64,000 bases of DNA. Source: Apostichopus japonicus (taxonomy: Eukaryota > Echinodermata > Holothuroidea > Aspidochirotida > Stichopodidae). A model generated the notes under the pieces. The model was not told where the DNA came from, made no database searches, and was given only the letters and a program-made list of their open reading frames with translations. Where the stretch lies: the NCBI RefSeq assembly GCF_037975245.1, contig NC_092573.1, positions 1,294,001 to 1,358,000 on the forward strand, given 5' to 3'. The first letter of the stretch is position 1. Every line of letters begins with the position of its first letter. Shown here in pieces: positions 29,002-42,900 of the stretch. The position numbers and the translations under genes were made by a program.

Positions 29002-29497
29002 CCCTCCCTCCCTCCCTCCCTCCCTCCCTCCCTCCCTCCCTCCCTCCCTCCCTCCCTCCCTCCCTCCCTCCCTCCCTCCCTCCCTCCCTCCCTCCCTCCC
29101 TCCCTCCCTCCCTCCCTCCCTCCCTCCCTCCCTCCCTCCCTCCCTCCCTCCCTCCCTCCCTCCCTCCCTCCCTCCCTCCCTCCCTCCCTCCCTCCCTCCC
29201 TCCCTCCCTCCCTCCCTCCCTCCCTCCCTCCCTCCCTCCCTCCCTCCCTCCCTCCCTCCCTCCCTCCCTCCCTCCCTCCCTCCCTCCCTCCCTCCCTCCC
29301 TCCCTCCCTCCCTCCCTCCCTCCCTCCCTCCCTCCCTCCCTCCCTCCCTCCCTCCCTCCCTCCCTCCCTCCCTCCCTCCCTCCCTCCCTCCCTCCCTCCC
29401 TCCCTCCCTCCCTCCCTCCCTCCCTCCCTCCCTCCCTCCCTCCCTCCCTCCCTCCCTCCCTCCCTCCCTCCCTCCCTCCCTCCCTCCCTCCCTCCCT
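29002..29497. repeat. perfect (CCCT)n microsatellite, about 124 copies
   Basis: 496 bp of uninterrupted CCCT on the plus strand (AGGG on the other), ending in a short decayed CTTCCTTCC edge. The pure pyrimidine/purine mirror repeat creates open frames on both strands (SLPP and EGGR repeats), which are artefacts. It sits 1.2 kb past the ARNT stop codon. Confidence 0.98.
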
Positions 29498-29987
29498 TCC
29501 TTCCCTGTCCCAAGGAATTGGAAAAAGAAATGACAGGATTTGGGTGTTCTGAGAGAAATGAAAGCGGAGAAGGACTAAAGGTTGTCAGACGTATTAAAAA
29601 AATCAAGCGTAAACAATATCTCAGGTAAATTTCACCGGTATTGTTAATGAATATGTAATGAATCATTTCATTCCTATGATGAGGAAAGAAAAAAAAAAAC
29701 CTGTTCATAAACACAAAGGTAACACTCACTGTGATAAATTCTGACTATTCTTAACAAACAGTGAGCAACTTGAAGCTTTAAAGTAGAAAATCTATTTAGT
29801 TTATTATACGTGGATAAAATTATTGCCATTCAATTGTGGAATTGACATGTAAGAAAGCGATTCTTGTTTTTCAATATCCCATTGGCGGACCCATCGGATA
29901 AAACGAAAATGGTGCACAGAGTTTGACCACACCATGAAATGCTAGCAAGTCCCTACCTAAGCAAAAAAAAACTAACGGTGTTAATAA

Positions 29988-29993
29988 TTTATT
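29988..29993 (-). terminator. possible ARNT poly(A) signal
   Basis: AATAAA on the minus strand about 660 nt past the ARNT stop. No transcript evidence; other AT-rich variants occur nearby, so this is only a candidate. Confidence 0.25.
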
Positions 29994-30656
29994 ACCTATT
30001 CATAATTATTATTCAACCAATGGGATGTCATGATTAGTTAAAATATGACTAAACATAAAGGCAACTAAAATAATCACAAGAAACCACCAAACTGACATAA
30101 CCATGGCTATTAATTACTCTACTAGTCTATGTTTTCACGATAAACAAATAATACGAACAACAGCAACGAGCACCTCTATTCTATAATGCACCTTTATATA
30201 CAAACCATCCTCAGAACTTGAACGAAGCAATCCGGATTGATTACATCAACTTCTTACTGTCATAAATTACATTTCAGTAGCAACAATCCATTCAAACTCC
30301 ACTTTGGAAGTACTTTGTCTGCATTAAAGTATTACTATCTTTTGATACAACTGTGCCAAACCCCCAACCCTGCTTAGAATTTAAAGCAACAATAGGTCAG
30401 CGAGGGGATCCTCCTTGAAGAGCGAAATATGTGTTTATACCTAACTAAACTATGGTTGATGACAATAAATGGCACATACCATCACTACCAGATTAAGCCA
30501 AAAGGTAGGGGTCCCTTTCATTCGACGAAAGCCCCGACATCGGTGACTATTTCGAGCCGTAAACGGCGAGCACTAAACGTAAAAGCGGCGGCTTTTTTTT
30601 CTTCTTTTCTCCGGGTTGCGGTGATACTCTCATAATTACCCACTACGGATCTGGCA

Positions 30657-30976
30657 TCACTCGGAAAACTGTTGAAACATTCCCATTTCGGAGAAATCTT
30701 CCACAGGAGGATTGACTGGATAAGCGGCAGGTTGCTGGCCCTCTAGCATGCGGTAAAAATCCGCAGAGAATTCGTCAGGGTGCGGTTGTGACTGTGACTG
30801 CTGGGGTGCTTGAGAAGTTGGTCCGCTGCTGGCCTGAGCATCTCTTGCGCCTGGTTGTGGCTGCCATTGTTGTTGTGCTTGTTGTTGTTGTTGCTGTTGC
30901 TGCCAAAGGGCTGTACTCTGCCTCTGAATGCCTTGTGTGTCACGGGTTTGGTTGAACGGCATCTGAGGTGTACTCC
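30657..30976 (-). CDS. ARNT: ARNT exon 15 (poly-Q transactivation domain, stop)
   Basis: Last coding exon. It holds a poly-Gln run coded by mixed CAA/CAG, then [12 protein letters not shown] and the terminus [14 protein letters not shown] before a stop at 30657. The acidic/aromatic end resembles the vertebrate terminus that closes with FPPFSE and acts as transactivation domain. Acceptor TTATACAG. Confidence 0.93.
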
Positions 30977-33900
30977 CTGTATAAATTAGTCATTAACAAA
31001 TGAATCAGTTAAAAAAAAATTACAAAAACTACACAAATGTTAACAACCGACTTGCCAAGATACAGGTTTGCACATAAATTATTGGCCAGAATTAAGATTC
31101 CAAACAGTGACTCTGGATTACAAGCCATGCACACTATCTACTGAGTGAATATACACCATCACTCATTGTGGCATTCTATCAAAATAAAGTTTTTAATTTC
31201 TCAGTCAGCTGTTTGTTGATAACTTACTTAATATTTCTCAATTACCGGTGAAGAAAATATTTCTCGAGGCATATTTTTAATGGTAGTCCAGTCGTCCAAG
31301 GCGAACACATTTCTCTTCGGACAACCAAACTCAGCTGTGGCGGCTGTTACTTTCCTACATTTTTACAGACAACCAAATTGCTTTTGGGAAACCCAAAACT
31401 GTAAGACCTGGTTGTCCGAGAGACAACCAGAAAATTCCTGCAAAGTTTTCCATGTTTTCTGTATATGTTAGGGTATATTGAAGCCATATCCTCTCTTGAT
31501 GGGTCTTAAGCCTTAACTATCAAAACTAATTCTTATAAATCTTCTCACCTTGGACAGCTTTGTCTTGATTATAGACAAAGCCAGGTGCCCTGCTTGGACT
31601 GGTGCTCTCTAGCTGTGTGTAAGTTGGATTGAGTCCTTGTGAAGGGAAGGGCCTACTGGCAGGAGTGCTAGCACCGACAGTACTTGACGAGGCCTGTTGA
31701 TAAGACCAAGGTATTAGAAGAAAGAGAGTTGTGAAGGTTAAGCTTAACACCATAATGTCTTTAGATCCATTATCCCTACCCAAGCTTTGAATTTTGTTTT
31801 ATAGACATATCTAAAATGCACAATGAAAACATAAAACACTGTCATCTTTCACAATTAATATGAAGTTAAAGGTTTGCAGTCTTGTTTGAGGCCAAGGCCC
31901 CCTCACACGACTTTACAACTTTACTCCTGGTCATTGGTAACTTGTCACACCCACACACATGCACAAATCAAACAAGAGTAATTGTTGTCACAGAGATGTT
32001 ATTGAAACCCAACATAATCTCATTCAATAACTGAAGTAGTTTTTATACAACATTCATACAAAAACAAGTTGTAAATCTTAAAGGTTGAAAAGGGGAAAAA
32101 GATCATTTTATTTTATTTTTCCTTGCAGAAGTTGTTCAGGATTTTTTGCAAAGTTTACATCTTGCAGTTAAAGAGATAGATGTATTTGAAACCAAAGCAC
32201 CCACCAGGCCCCTTCAAAACAACATTTTGGATTACTTCCTAAACTTCAGGCAAATTTACTAATTCTTCTGAGAATCTACTCAGACGTAGATTGCAGTTGA
32301 TCAACTGAAGACACCCTAAAAAATTTTCCCCAAATGAAAGATACATAGATTGGCTTTAACTCTTTAATTCTTCATTTTGAAAAGTTTGTTGCGGAAACAC
32401 TCGACGTGACTAGTCACTCCAAATTGATTAAAGTAGCACTGAAGATTTCCCAACATTAATTAGACACGGATGCTGACTGACATTACGTACCTTAACCTGG
32501 CCAGGTACAAACTGATTGGGTCCCCAATTACTGGTACTCTGTCCTGCAGTAAACCTCTTGCTGGGGTCATCCATGACCCCACTGATGGATGGCTTTCCCA
32601 CGTTCTCCTCTGCAGAGCTCTGCCTTCCGAATGAACTCTGACCTCCTCTTATGTGGGAGTATGGCGTCCCAGAGTATCCACTGCTGCATGGTACAGCGGG
32701 TTTGTTTTTGTCCCCACTGACGATGCCAGGCTGTTGTTGTGGTTGTTGCTGCAGTAATGGACGGTTTAGATCAGCTTGGCCAACACTAGCCATGGCAGTG
32801 CTCTTACCATCGGGCATCTTGTCCCATTGACGGGCATGGTTGGTAGATGTGGAAGCATAGGCACTGTATGGGGTCAGGGATGCTACTGGTTCACCAGGTG
32901 CCTTGATTTTGTTGGAAACATCCATATCTTGACTACTATGAGGTTGTTGAATATTTCTGCAAAATTGAAAGATTTCGAAACATTTTTTATCGAGAAACGA
33001 TGACATCATTCTCTTGCCTCTGAAACAGACTGTTTTAAGGCAGGGTCGCACAGTGTGCAAGGCTGTAAAAGCTTCTGACGAATAGTTTCAGCAAAGGAAT
33101 GGTTACTAGGTACAGAAAGGGATGGAATGTTTAAAGAGCTCAGGGCTTGTCCATTTGGAAGACAATTTTTCAAATCATACTCAAGAGAAATGTCCCTGCT
33201 CTTTGATTTTTTTTATTCTTTTACCTAAACAGTTTCAACTAATTCTTCCACCCATAAATCATAACAGACAAACTTTATAAATGTAGAATTAAGATGAGCT
33301 AGCGATTCAACAAAAGCGATCTGGTATGTCATCTTCTTAAGACCAAATAAAACTATGTAGGATTGGACGTAATGACCAACCAGAAAATACCATATAATAT
33401 TAAAGAAAAATGTATGGAATGAGAAATGGTAAGGAGTCTCTTGGAATCCACAGAACGCAACACTTACTTGGCTGCTGTGCTCATACAGACGATATATTCA
33501 ACCTCATCTGTGTATGGATTCAGAAAGCTGAAGCAATTGGTCCTTAACCACGCCCATTCTCTGTTTTTGGTTTGGAAACGGTACATAACTGATAACATCT
33601 GGCCCTTCAACTTGACGACTGTAGAATAAAACAGAGCAAACAAATGCCAGACTAGGATGGGTTATAAAAAGACAGTTTCAGAAAAATGGAAATTTGGCCA
33701 CAAGTACTTTTTACTGGCAAACATTTTCAATCTTGAACCACAGAATACTTTATGATGAAAGTCATTGACTCTTGATTCTTGAGACAGAATGAAGTTCCTT
33801 TAAATTCAGAGAACTACATTTGGTTGGGGATCCAGGATTTCTCGAAATGGACAGAATAGGGGAGGGGGCGGGGTGGGGAGGGGGATGAGCAAGAAGAAAT

Positions 33901-36900
33901 GTATTGTTAAATACCAAAGTTACTGTTGAAATAGCTAAGCATATAAAAATAATGTTGAAAAGTAACAACTGCCTGAGTAAAGCAAGCATAATATTCCCAC
34001 TGTTTACTTTAATTTGATAACATTGTTTGTAGCTAATATTTAGTGCCAAGAAAGTTTAAGAGACAGTGAGGAGAGTACCGCCTGCCCTCCTCCCTGGATC
34101 CTCCTCTGACATTAGAACTATGTCAAAGAATATTGCAGAACAAAATGGTCGTTCAAACACCTCTCCCTCTTTGAAGTACATACTTCAGACATTCATTCTG
34201 GATGTGAAAACTATGTGAAAACATATTACAGTGTGCAGGTGACATTCAATCGTCACTTCTTATCATACATTTAGGGATAACAACCCTGAGGCTGTCTTAA
34301 GTTTGAACAAATTCAACGTTATTTTGAGTGGTACTTGGAAGTTTACGTCAAAGTCGTAAATTACTTAACGCTAGTGACAAAAACTCAAAACAGCTGCTTT
34401 TGCATCGAGGCAAAAAGAAGTATCACTTGACGGTGCTACCTTCTTGAAGTTTGTAACCGTTGTGAAGGTGCTGCCTGCATGAAGGTGCTGCCTGCATGAA
34501 GGTGCTACCCTTCATGAAGTTTGCAACTGTCGTGAAGGTGCTGCTTGCATGGAGGTGCTGCCTGCATGCAGGAGCTGCCTGCATGAAGGTGCTACCCTTC
34601 ATGAAGTTTGCAACTGTCGTGAAGGTGCTGCCTGCATGAAGGTGCTGCCTGCATGAAGGTGCTACCTTCATTGAGAGGCGACCATCCTCATCCTGTGATC
34701 ATAAATATCCTCATGCAATAACATTCACATCTAAAATACCAGGCTGCTTGAACTGCAATCAGATACAAACTGAGAGAAGTTATGACGCCGTCCCTCAAGC
34801 CAATTCAATTAAACGCTCTTTTTCTCACCTTGTTCAAAACTTTCCTTCATGTGGGTTTGGTCTTCCGGATGATAAAAGTCAAAACTAGATTTACCGAGCA
34901 GTTCCTGGGGTTGATAGCCTAACACACCAGTCACTCTGTCAATTAAAAAGGAAGAAAAAAAATTGTAGGCTGTGATTGAAAGAAACTTTGACAATGTTTA
35001 GACTGAAAATGTTTAGACTGAAAATGTTTATTAATGTTGGTTGATGAATGAAAAATGGCATTTAGAAGCAACCAGAATTTTTTGAAAGACTTTACAGTAA
35101 ACTAGAAGGGTAGCATACCAATTTGATATTGGTGCTTTTTACATCCTGCAACTATTTTACTTTCGGTGTCAAGTTAGCACAACAGTTAGTTTTGACATTT
35201 CGTGGTGAGCCTTGAAAAAATTTAAATTTACATTACAAATTTTAAAACCTCTCATACATAGCACAAGTTTGGCAACCTCCATTTACATAAATATATATAT
35301 TTATTTAAACAGATATATCTTTTTCTTTCATGACATACTTCATTTCAATTCACAGAAATGTTAATGCAATTCCTACACAACAAACAATTATTATATAATA
35401 ATATAAACACTTTATTCTCAATTAAATCTTAATAATAGGAACATAAAATCTTACATAACAGGAGTTTTCTTTTTAAGCTTAGTAAGTTGTATATTGCTGA
35501 GAAGTTAGTTCATAAATGGAAACATTTTTATATTTAAAATTTCTTAGGAAGGCACTGAAGATTTGGCAGTCTCTTTTAAGAATCAGAACTCACGCTATAA
35601 TATAGTTTCTCTAAATCTGTTACAAAAGGAATTGGTACAGCATGCAAACAGTCTCAAAACAAAATGGATAGCTTAAATAGAGAGAAAACCAACCTTTGAT
35701 CTACAAATGTGAATTTTCCATCAATATCATTTCTGGTTATAAAGCCGTTGGGTGTACCAGCCTCTCCAAGGTCACCACAGTTAGGTGTACTGGTTACTTG
35801 TAGCCGCCCGATGGCTACCAGGCAGTAATGGCTGGAAGTATGACCATCTGAATCTGCTTCTGCCTGGTCCATGACTAAACCTATACAATATAAATACATA
35901 TTAGTGGTTAGGGATACTGATTAATTGTAGCCCTCTTACCCCCCCCCCCCTCCCCTGATAGATACTAGGCAACAATGGCTGGAAGTATGACCATCTGAAT
36001 CTGCTTCTGCCTGGTCCATGACTAAACCTAAACAATATAAATACAAGTTAGTGGTAAGGGATACTGGTTCATTGTAGCCCTCTTATCCCCCCCCCCCCAC
36101 CCTCCCCTAATGGCTACCAGGCAGTAATGGCCTGGAAGTATAACCATCTGAATCTGCTTATGCTTGGTCCATGACTGAACCTAAAATATGTAAGTAAGTT
36201 TTAGCGGTTATGGGTACTTGTTACTTGCAGCTGCCCGCTGGCTCCTAGAAGGTGGCCTGATATTGTGTAACCAATTTCAAACACCATTTTGTTTGTAAAA
36301 TATTACTTCAACTGCTCATGAGAAGTAATCTCTGTTTCATGGACAATGAGTCTTAATAAATCAGAACCCTCTATCCCCATGCATCCCCCACCTTCCCCCC
36401 CCCCCTAAAATGAAGCCTAACATCATCTGCACTAAATATGTAATCTTTAATGTCATTGCACAAACTGGTAAAATTAAAAGTTACTTTTTCTCACTAAGGT
36501 GACAAAAATTAAAGCCACATAGAGGAGGGTGCTAAAAACAAAGTTGTAAAGGATGTGAAAAGTACATGATGCATTATTGCTACTAGCACATCTAATATCT
36601 TCTATCAAAAAAGTGTCTTTTCCGTAACTTACCAGCTGACGGGGGCCAGTTTTTGATGTACCCTGTACAGTGGACCACGGCATGCTGTTCTCCATCTTTG
36701 GATGCCACAAGAGAACTTCTGTTCCTCATGTGACAGAACCTGCCCATTGTTAAGGGATCTGGTTGAGTGCTGCCGTATTTCATTCGACAGATGAAGGCTC
36801 TCCTGGAGCCCATACAGAAACGCATGGACGCTACAGAGAAAAAAATGAAAAAGTACCCCATAAAATAAACATCATCTGTCTCACATTTTAACGAGCCATG

Positions 36901-39900
36901 CTCTTGATGGTAATAAATGGCATCAAATCAATATTCCATATCAGAGAAAATGATAAACTGTGGACAAAAGTTATGCATAGTCATGTCCAGTTCTACCAAA
37001 TAATTACTAATGCAATGGTAAGGTTTCATGTGCAAACTTCTGCAATTAATGGCAGAGGGGTAGTTATGAACGTGTATTGGATGTTCCATTATACGACGGA
37101 CTAATCTGAACATAAATCAATTTTCATATCAGTCAGTCTATTAAGATACTATGCATTACAGTACATTCAAAGTTGTTAAAACATTGCACAGCATATGGCA
37201 ATGTCCTGGTATTCTTAATTCTTATACTCTTTTTGTTTGTTACATTTCATTGCAATAGCATACATTTATTTGCGGGTTCTTGTGAACGTTTTAGTAATAA
37301 TTTGCACTGCAATATTTTGAAATACCAAGAACTACTAAAATTTTCTCGGATTTATAATAAAACAGTATCTAGCAATGAAATAATGTTGTCCTGTAAAGCC
37401 AAACAAATCTGGCTTCAACGTCACAGATGAATTCACAAAAATAGTTCTCCTTATGAGTCTCATATTGGACACAGAGCAGAACTGTTTTGATTATAATCTC
37501 AACTAAAACATACAAAGAAAAGTTTTAATGACTCACACTGCTGTCCTTCCTTCTTCACTGTACCAGCTGTAACAGATAAAAGAGATTTAAAAGAATTGTT
37601 GAAATATGCTTGTGATATGAACATCTTAATCAGTTGAAAAATTTGTATCCTTTGCAAGAAAAAGATCTGGTAGCATGCTACTAAGCGGAGGAAATCTAAC
37701 TTCTTGTATAAAGTTTACAAAAGTAAATAAACAGGGGAAATTGACTGGGAAATTGCAAGCATGTTCTTTCCTCTTTTTCTTTCTTGTGTAATGTTTCTTA
37801 AGAAATCAATAACTTTATGAAACAAATTATCGGCAATTTGTCGGGATAACGGTACATGGGAAGTAAAAGCAATCTTTTAGCGCTGCAACATATTGAGAAT
37901 TTTAATATTATGTAAACTCCCAGTGAAATTCTTGAGAGATGGCCAGTGCTCGAATATTGATAAACTGACAGTCCGAGTGGCAAATTGCAGTGATTCCTCT
38001 CAATTCTGTCACAACCCCTCCGCCTTGCCACCTTCATCGTTCCCATTTTCCATCCATATCGCTAAACATCACCTAAATGGTGTTAAATTTGCTTTTTTTG
38101 TTATTCAAACCTAAGAGGTTTTATTTTCAGCCCTAGACTAACCACTTTGCACAATGTCACCTGTAAAGGCATTCAAATCAAACAGTGATATTCAAGAGCA
38201 ATTCATACTGTTTTGCTGATCAAAGGCTTCATCTCTAGCTTGTCAGAGAGGTCCCTATTGTCTCATATGGTGACTGTACAGTAAATGTCAATCAATACGT
38301 TGGCTTCAAGGAAATTGAGTGAGCGATTTTGTTATGTTCTGTGACGTAATGTTAAGGGTGCCTAATATATAAAATATAATCAAATGTTTCAAGATGTGAA
38401 GGCGGCCTTGAAAAGGCCTTTACATTATTGTCAGTAGACACAAAAGTGATTAATAACATGTGAACATCACAAGAACCTTAGACATTTTCATTTTGTTACA
38501 AAACCTACCTATCACATTTGCAGAATCTTTAGGCATGGAATACTGCTATACACATCACTATTCCTCTTCCTACAAAAAGACTTCCTAAAAAGTTTACAAA
38601 CAAAGTTTTGCTTTTTCAATTTCGAAGGATGAGATATAATCATACGTAGAAAAACAGACCAACCTTTGGACTGCAAGATACCGGCAATACTTACTCTTTA
38701 AATCCAGCGTTCTACCAGTATTGTGTGGTTCCGTCGTCGAAAGCTGTTCCCGCAGCTTATCTGCATCATCAGGATGAATCAATTCATAGACTGAACCGCC
38801 CACCCATTCACCCTGCAGATAAAAAAAAATTAACCAGAAATAAAATAAGTGATACTACTGCACTTAAGTTTCCTTTTAGCAAGCCATATTTTGAATAATT
38901 TTAAACTCTACTGTATCTGTGAAAGCATACCGCTTTATATCAAGCCTTCTTTTTTCTTTACAATGGGGCCTATCCACCTTGTAAGTAATGATAAACTTTC
39001 CACTGACCTGCGACTGGTGTAATACTGGAGTGATTGAATCTGATACGTAGATGATACGACCACTCTCACAGGAGACAACGAAGAGGAACCCATCAGCAGC
39101 CTGAAAAAAAGGAATATAATATCAAATATTTAAACTTGAATTTAATGTCAGATTCTGATAATGTCAGAGTATGAAGAAAACTTAAAATAGACTGACTTTA
39201 CTGCTGGTTTGTGACATTTGCAAAAGGAAGGCTCCCCCCCCGCCCCTCCTCTTCCCCCTTTCTTTCTTCACTAAGACCACAGATTTCCAACAATTCGGTG
39301 TCTTATACACATTTTTGAAGTGTAACCTCAACTAGTCAGGATGTTAGATAGTGTCAAACAGTAGTAACGGTGAAGGAGACATTCATAGCTAGCAGTTGTT
39401 TTTCAGTAAAAGCATTGCAACAAGCATTGCCTTGGACTATATCGGAAATGGCAGGACACCACAGCAACTTTTCAGCTTTCAAATGGATACTCAAGCAATC
39501 TCCAAACCTTGAGAGGACACTATGACATTTTTTACAGAGTGAAGGGAAAAAACATGTCCAAACATTACAGAAATCAGGAAGGTATCACATTTTTATGCCA
39601 CGCTTTTGATTGAGAATATTACCAGATGTCACATCAATATGTCAAAGCTTAATGAGCCCATTATGAAGGCACCTAATTAAGGAGCACAGAAATTGTTGCC
39701 ATCGTATCCAGTGATTAAGAGCATCACGGCATATTGCATAGCGAAATGCTATGCAAAGTGGGCACATTGCTATTCCAGTTCAAAGATGTATAGCAGGTTC
39801 TTTCTTACACAGGAAACATAGTAATCTAAGAGACAAAATTCAAAGCCTTAGAATCTGCTATGCAAAAGTGAACACTAAATTATTCACTGCACAGTAGCGG

Positions 39901-42900
39901 AAAACAAGCTGTTTGCGATCGGTTGCCAATTACCAGCAGTTTTTACCAAGTACTTCTCAGAAAGGCTACCACTCATCAAACTGAAGCATACTTGGAGATA
40001 CTTTTCACCCAAGAAATAGTAATTAGTAAGAAATAAATGATTCTATTCTATTAAAAAGTGTAATCCATATTGACAATCTTTTACATAGGTATTAAATAGA
40101 AAATTTTTTACAAATGTTTTGCATGATATGAAACATAACTTGGTTAGTGAAGCTTATGAACTGACTAAAAAAGATTTTAGTATCAACACGTATTGCATGA
40201 TAGCCAAGCTTAAAGTAACAGCTAGTTTTAACATCCCTATATGACTATGAGTAAGTACTCTGAGTAACCTTACCTCTAGTATCAGATGTTTGAGCTCCTG
40301 ATCTGTAAGAAATGATGGTTTGTACACACCCTCTGTGCTTGTATTACCAGTACCTAAGGAAGGAAAAGAAAATTGTTAGCAGATTACTGTGGGCAATGTT
40401 AAAGCGAGAGTGGAATGGTTGTGAGGAGACAAGTTTCCCTTACTTAGAAAGCAGACTACATAACCAGAAATGAAGCTGAAGAAGGCATGGGAATTCCAAA
40501 TTCATACAATTAGGCACAAATGGTAGTACCAATAGCTCAGTAACTACTGTTTTGTATCGTTTTTTAAAAGTGTTTCTACCATTGACAATCGTGCACATGT
40601 ACCTCTGAGTAGGTCACAACTCTATCAAACACATGAAGGCAAGAATTACGGGGAGACTACATAGACCACAGCATGTCACTGTCTTCAATAGTAGCCTTTT
40701 GACACATTTCAATAATTGACAGTCATACTTCAATTTTGATGACGTTTATAGCTCATTACAGTGACAGTAGCCTATGTCACACAGAATACAGATTTCCAGA
40801 CTGAACCACCTGCAATGGGTAGTTTCCAAGTTATCAGTTATTATTGCTTGATTGTTCGCAACCAATCTTTGGACAATTATTTGAATAGGGCAAACAAATT
40901 CTTGTGCTAGAACAAAGTTTTGAACCAAGTCCTGAGCCCTTAGTTGGTTGCTCTTCCACCAACATTATAGCCAATTCTTAACTACTGCTTTAACCACTGA
41001 GTTATCCAACTGTATCCAAAAGTATGAACTGCTAGAATAGAACAGTTCAAAAAATGTTAACATTTTATTGTGATTGAAAATATCAGGTAGCATGCCCTGT
41101 ATTAGTTAGTGAAAATGTTCTCTCAAGGCAAAAAAATACCATTGGACTGGTTTTAGACATGTTACCACATGTATAGGAATGGATTTCTTAGCAATTATTT
41201 GTAAAAGTGCACTTATGGAGGGAAATACGGTGTGCAAATGATGACAATCAAGATTAATAATATATATACTGTATCCATTAAAGTTCAGAGATTTCCACCA
41301 TGATCCTTAACCCTGTCTTTTCTTTTCCACGTGTTTAAACCTCTCTGTCATCTAATGAGAAATGACTTTCTGATTGAGCTAACCTCTTAAAGATTTCATG
41401 TGTGTGACTGCCATGCGTAGTATGGTCAATTTGTCTGGTTTTCGTGCCAGTGCACTGCATGATGGGACCATATCCGCCAGCTCAGTGATGTATGCCGTCA
41501 TCTTGTTTCTTCTACGCCTCTCTATTTCACTGTGATTCTCTCTGATGGGAAAAAGAAAAAAGAATTAAGTATGTATGTTTATTCAGACCTACTAGTAACA
41601 ACAACAACAATAATATTATTATTATTAATTATAATAGTAATAATAATAATAATTACGATAAAGGGAGTTTGGTATAACAGCAGCAGAGAAAATTTCTAGC
41701 TTGTGGGATGCCCAATTCCTTTCTCCTTCCAAATTTATCTTTCTGAGACTCTTAAATGCAAACTCCTTGCATGTGTTTGCTAGATATCTTAAACCTAGAG
41801 AGGTTTGCTGTTCCACTTTTGCTGTTCCACATTTTTTTCCTTTAATTGTAGACAAATAACTTTGTTTCTTAATGCATTTAAGAAAACACCGGACAAAGAT
41901 GTTATGAATACGATGATTTATTTATTAATGTCATGACATACATAATGTCTTTTAATTTCTCATCATCATTGTACATTGTTAATGGGATCCTTCTCCATCG
42001 AGGAGTTGAAGTAAAAACAGATGGCAAACCACTCCAAAGAAATTCTCCAAAAAAATTACATCTTCCTAGTTTTGAGTAGGAAGTATCATTTTTTGTGTGG
42101 ATACACTCTCCTAGAGACATTAAACTAATTCTGGCTGGGAATTAGAGTAATCAAAAAGTTAATTTGTCTTAATACGGAACCTTCTCATTCTTAATACAAA
42201 ATGTTTGACAGTCTACTCTTTAAAACTGATGAGAAAGTAAAATGTATGAGACTTCAAATTAAACATTTACAGAGAGAACAAACATGGGAGATTGATCGGG
42301 CTTGTCTCTACCAACATGAGACTAACATTTAAATGGCAAACATCTGGAGTGGAAGCATTTAGGAATTTGGTATGCTTCAAATGTCAGTATCATCGCTAAG
42401 TCAACATACATACATATTAATCTGCCGACTGCACCTTTCGGCGTTTGCATTATGGGAAAAATGATCTTAAAATCATGGTACAGGTGGTTGTGCACGTGTG
42501 TGCACCCTGTGCTTGTTTCCTTTTTGCTTCATTTTTTTTCTTTCATTGTTTCATATGTGTGTGTCCTGTGTCAGTTTTTATCTTTGTGTGAAATAAACAT
42601 ATGATAAATTAAAAACATGAAACAGACACAGGACACAGAGTAAGATGTAAAATTACCTCAAAGAACTTAATAAATGGTACCTAAGTCAGACCATTTCAAA
42701 TGTACAAGACTTAAAATTTTTGAAACTGTAAAATCTATCTACAAAATAAAATCTACAGGACGCAACATTTTGGAAGGATTTAACCTAAACTTGTGTACGT
42801 GCTGGTATTGAAAGAGACTACAGTACAGTAAAATACAGAATGTTGGGTATCCCTCCTTGACATTCACGCCTACTGGAGTGTGAGAATATCTAGTTGGTAC

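Noticed and set aside
28811-29729. Long open frames of SLPP and EGGR repeats on both strands
   Set aside because: They are artefacts of the CCCT tetranucleotide array; no start context, flanking domains or splice sites support a gene.
41384-41541. bHLH-PAS identity as BMAL/cycle rather than ARNT
   Set aside because: The basic region [16 protein letters not shown], the [11 protein letters not shown] microexon and [10 protein letters not shown] are ARNT type.
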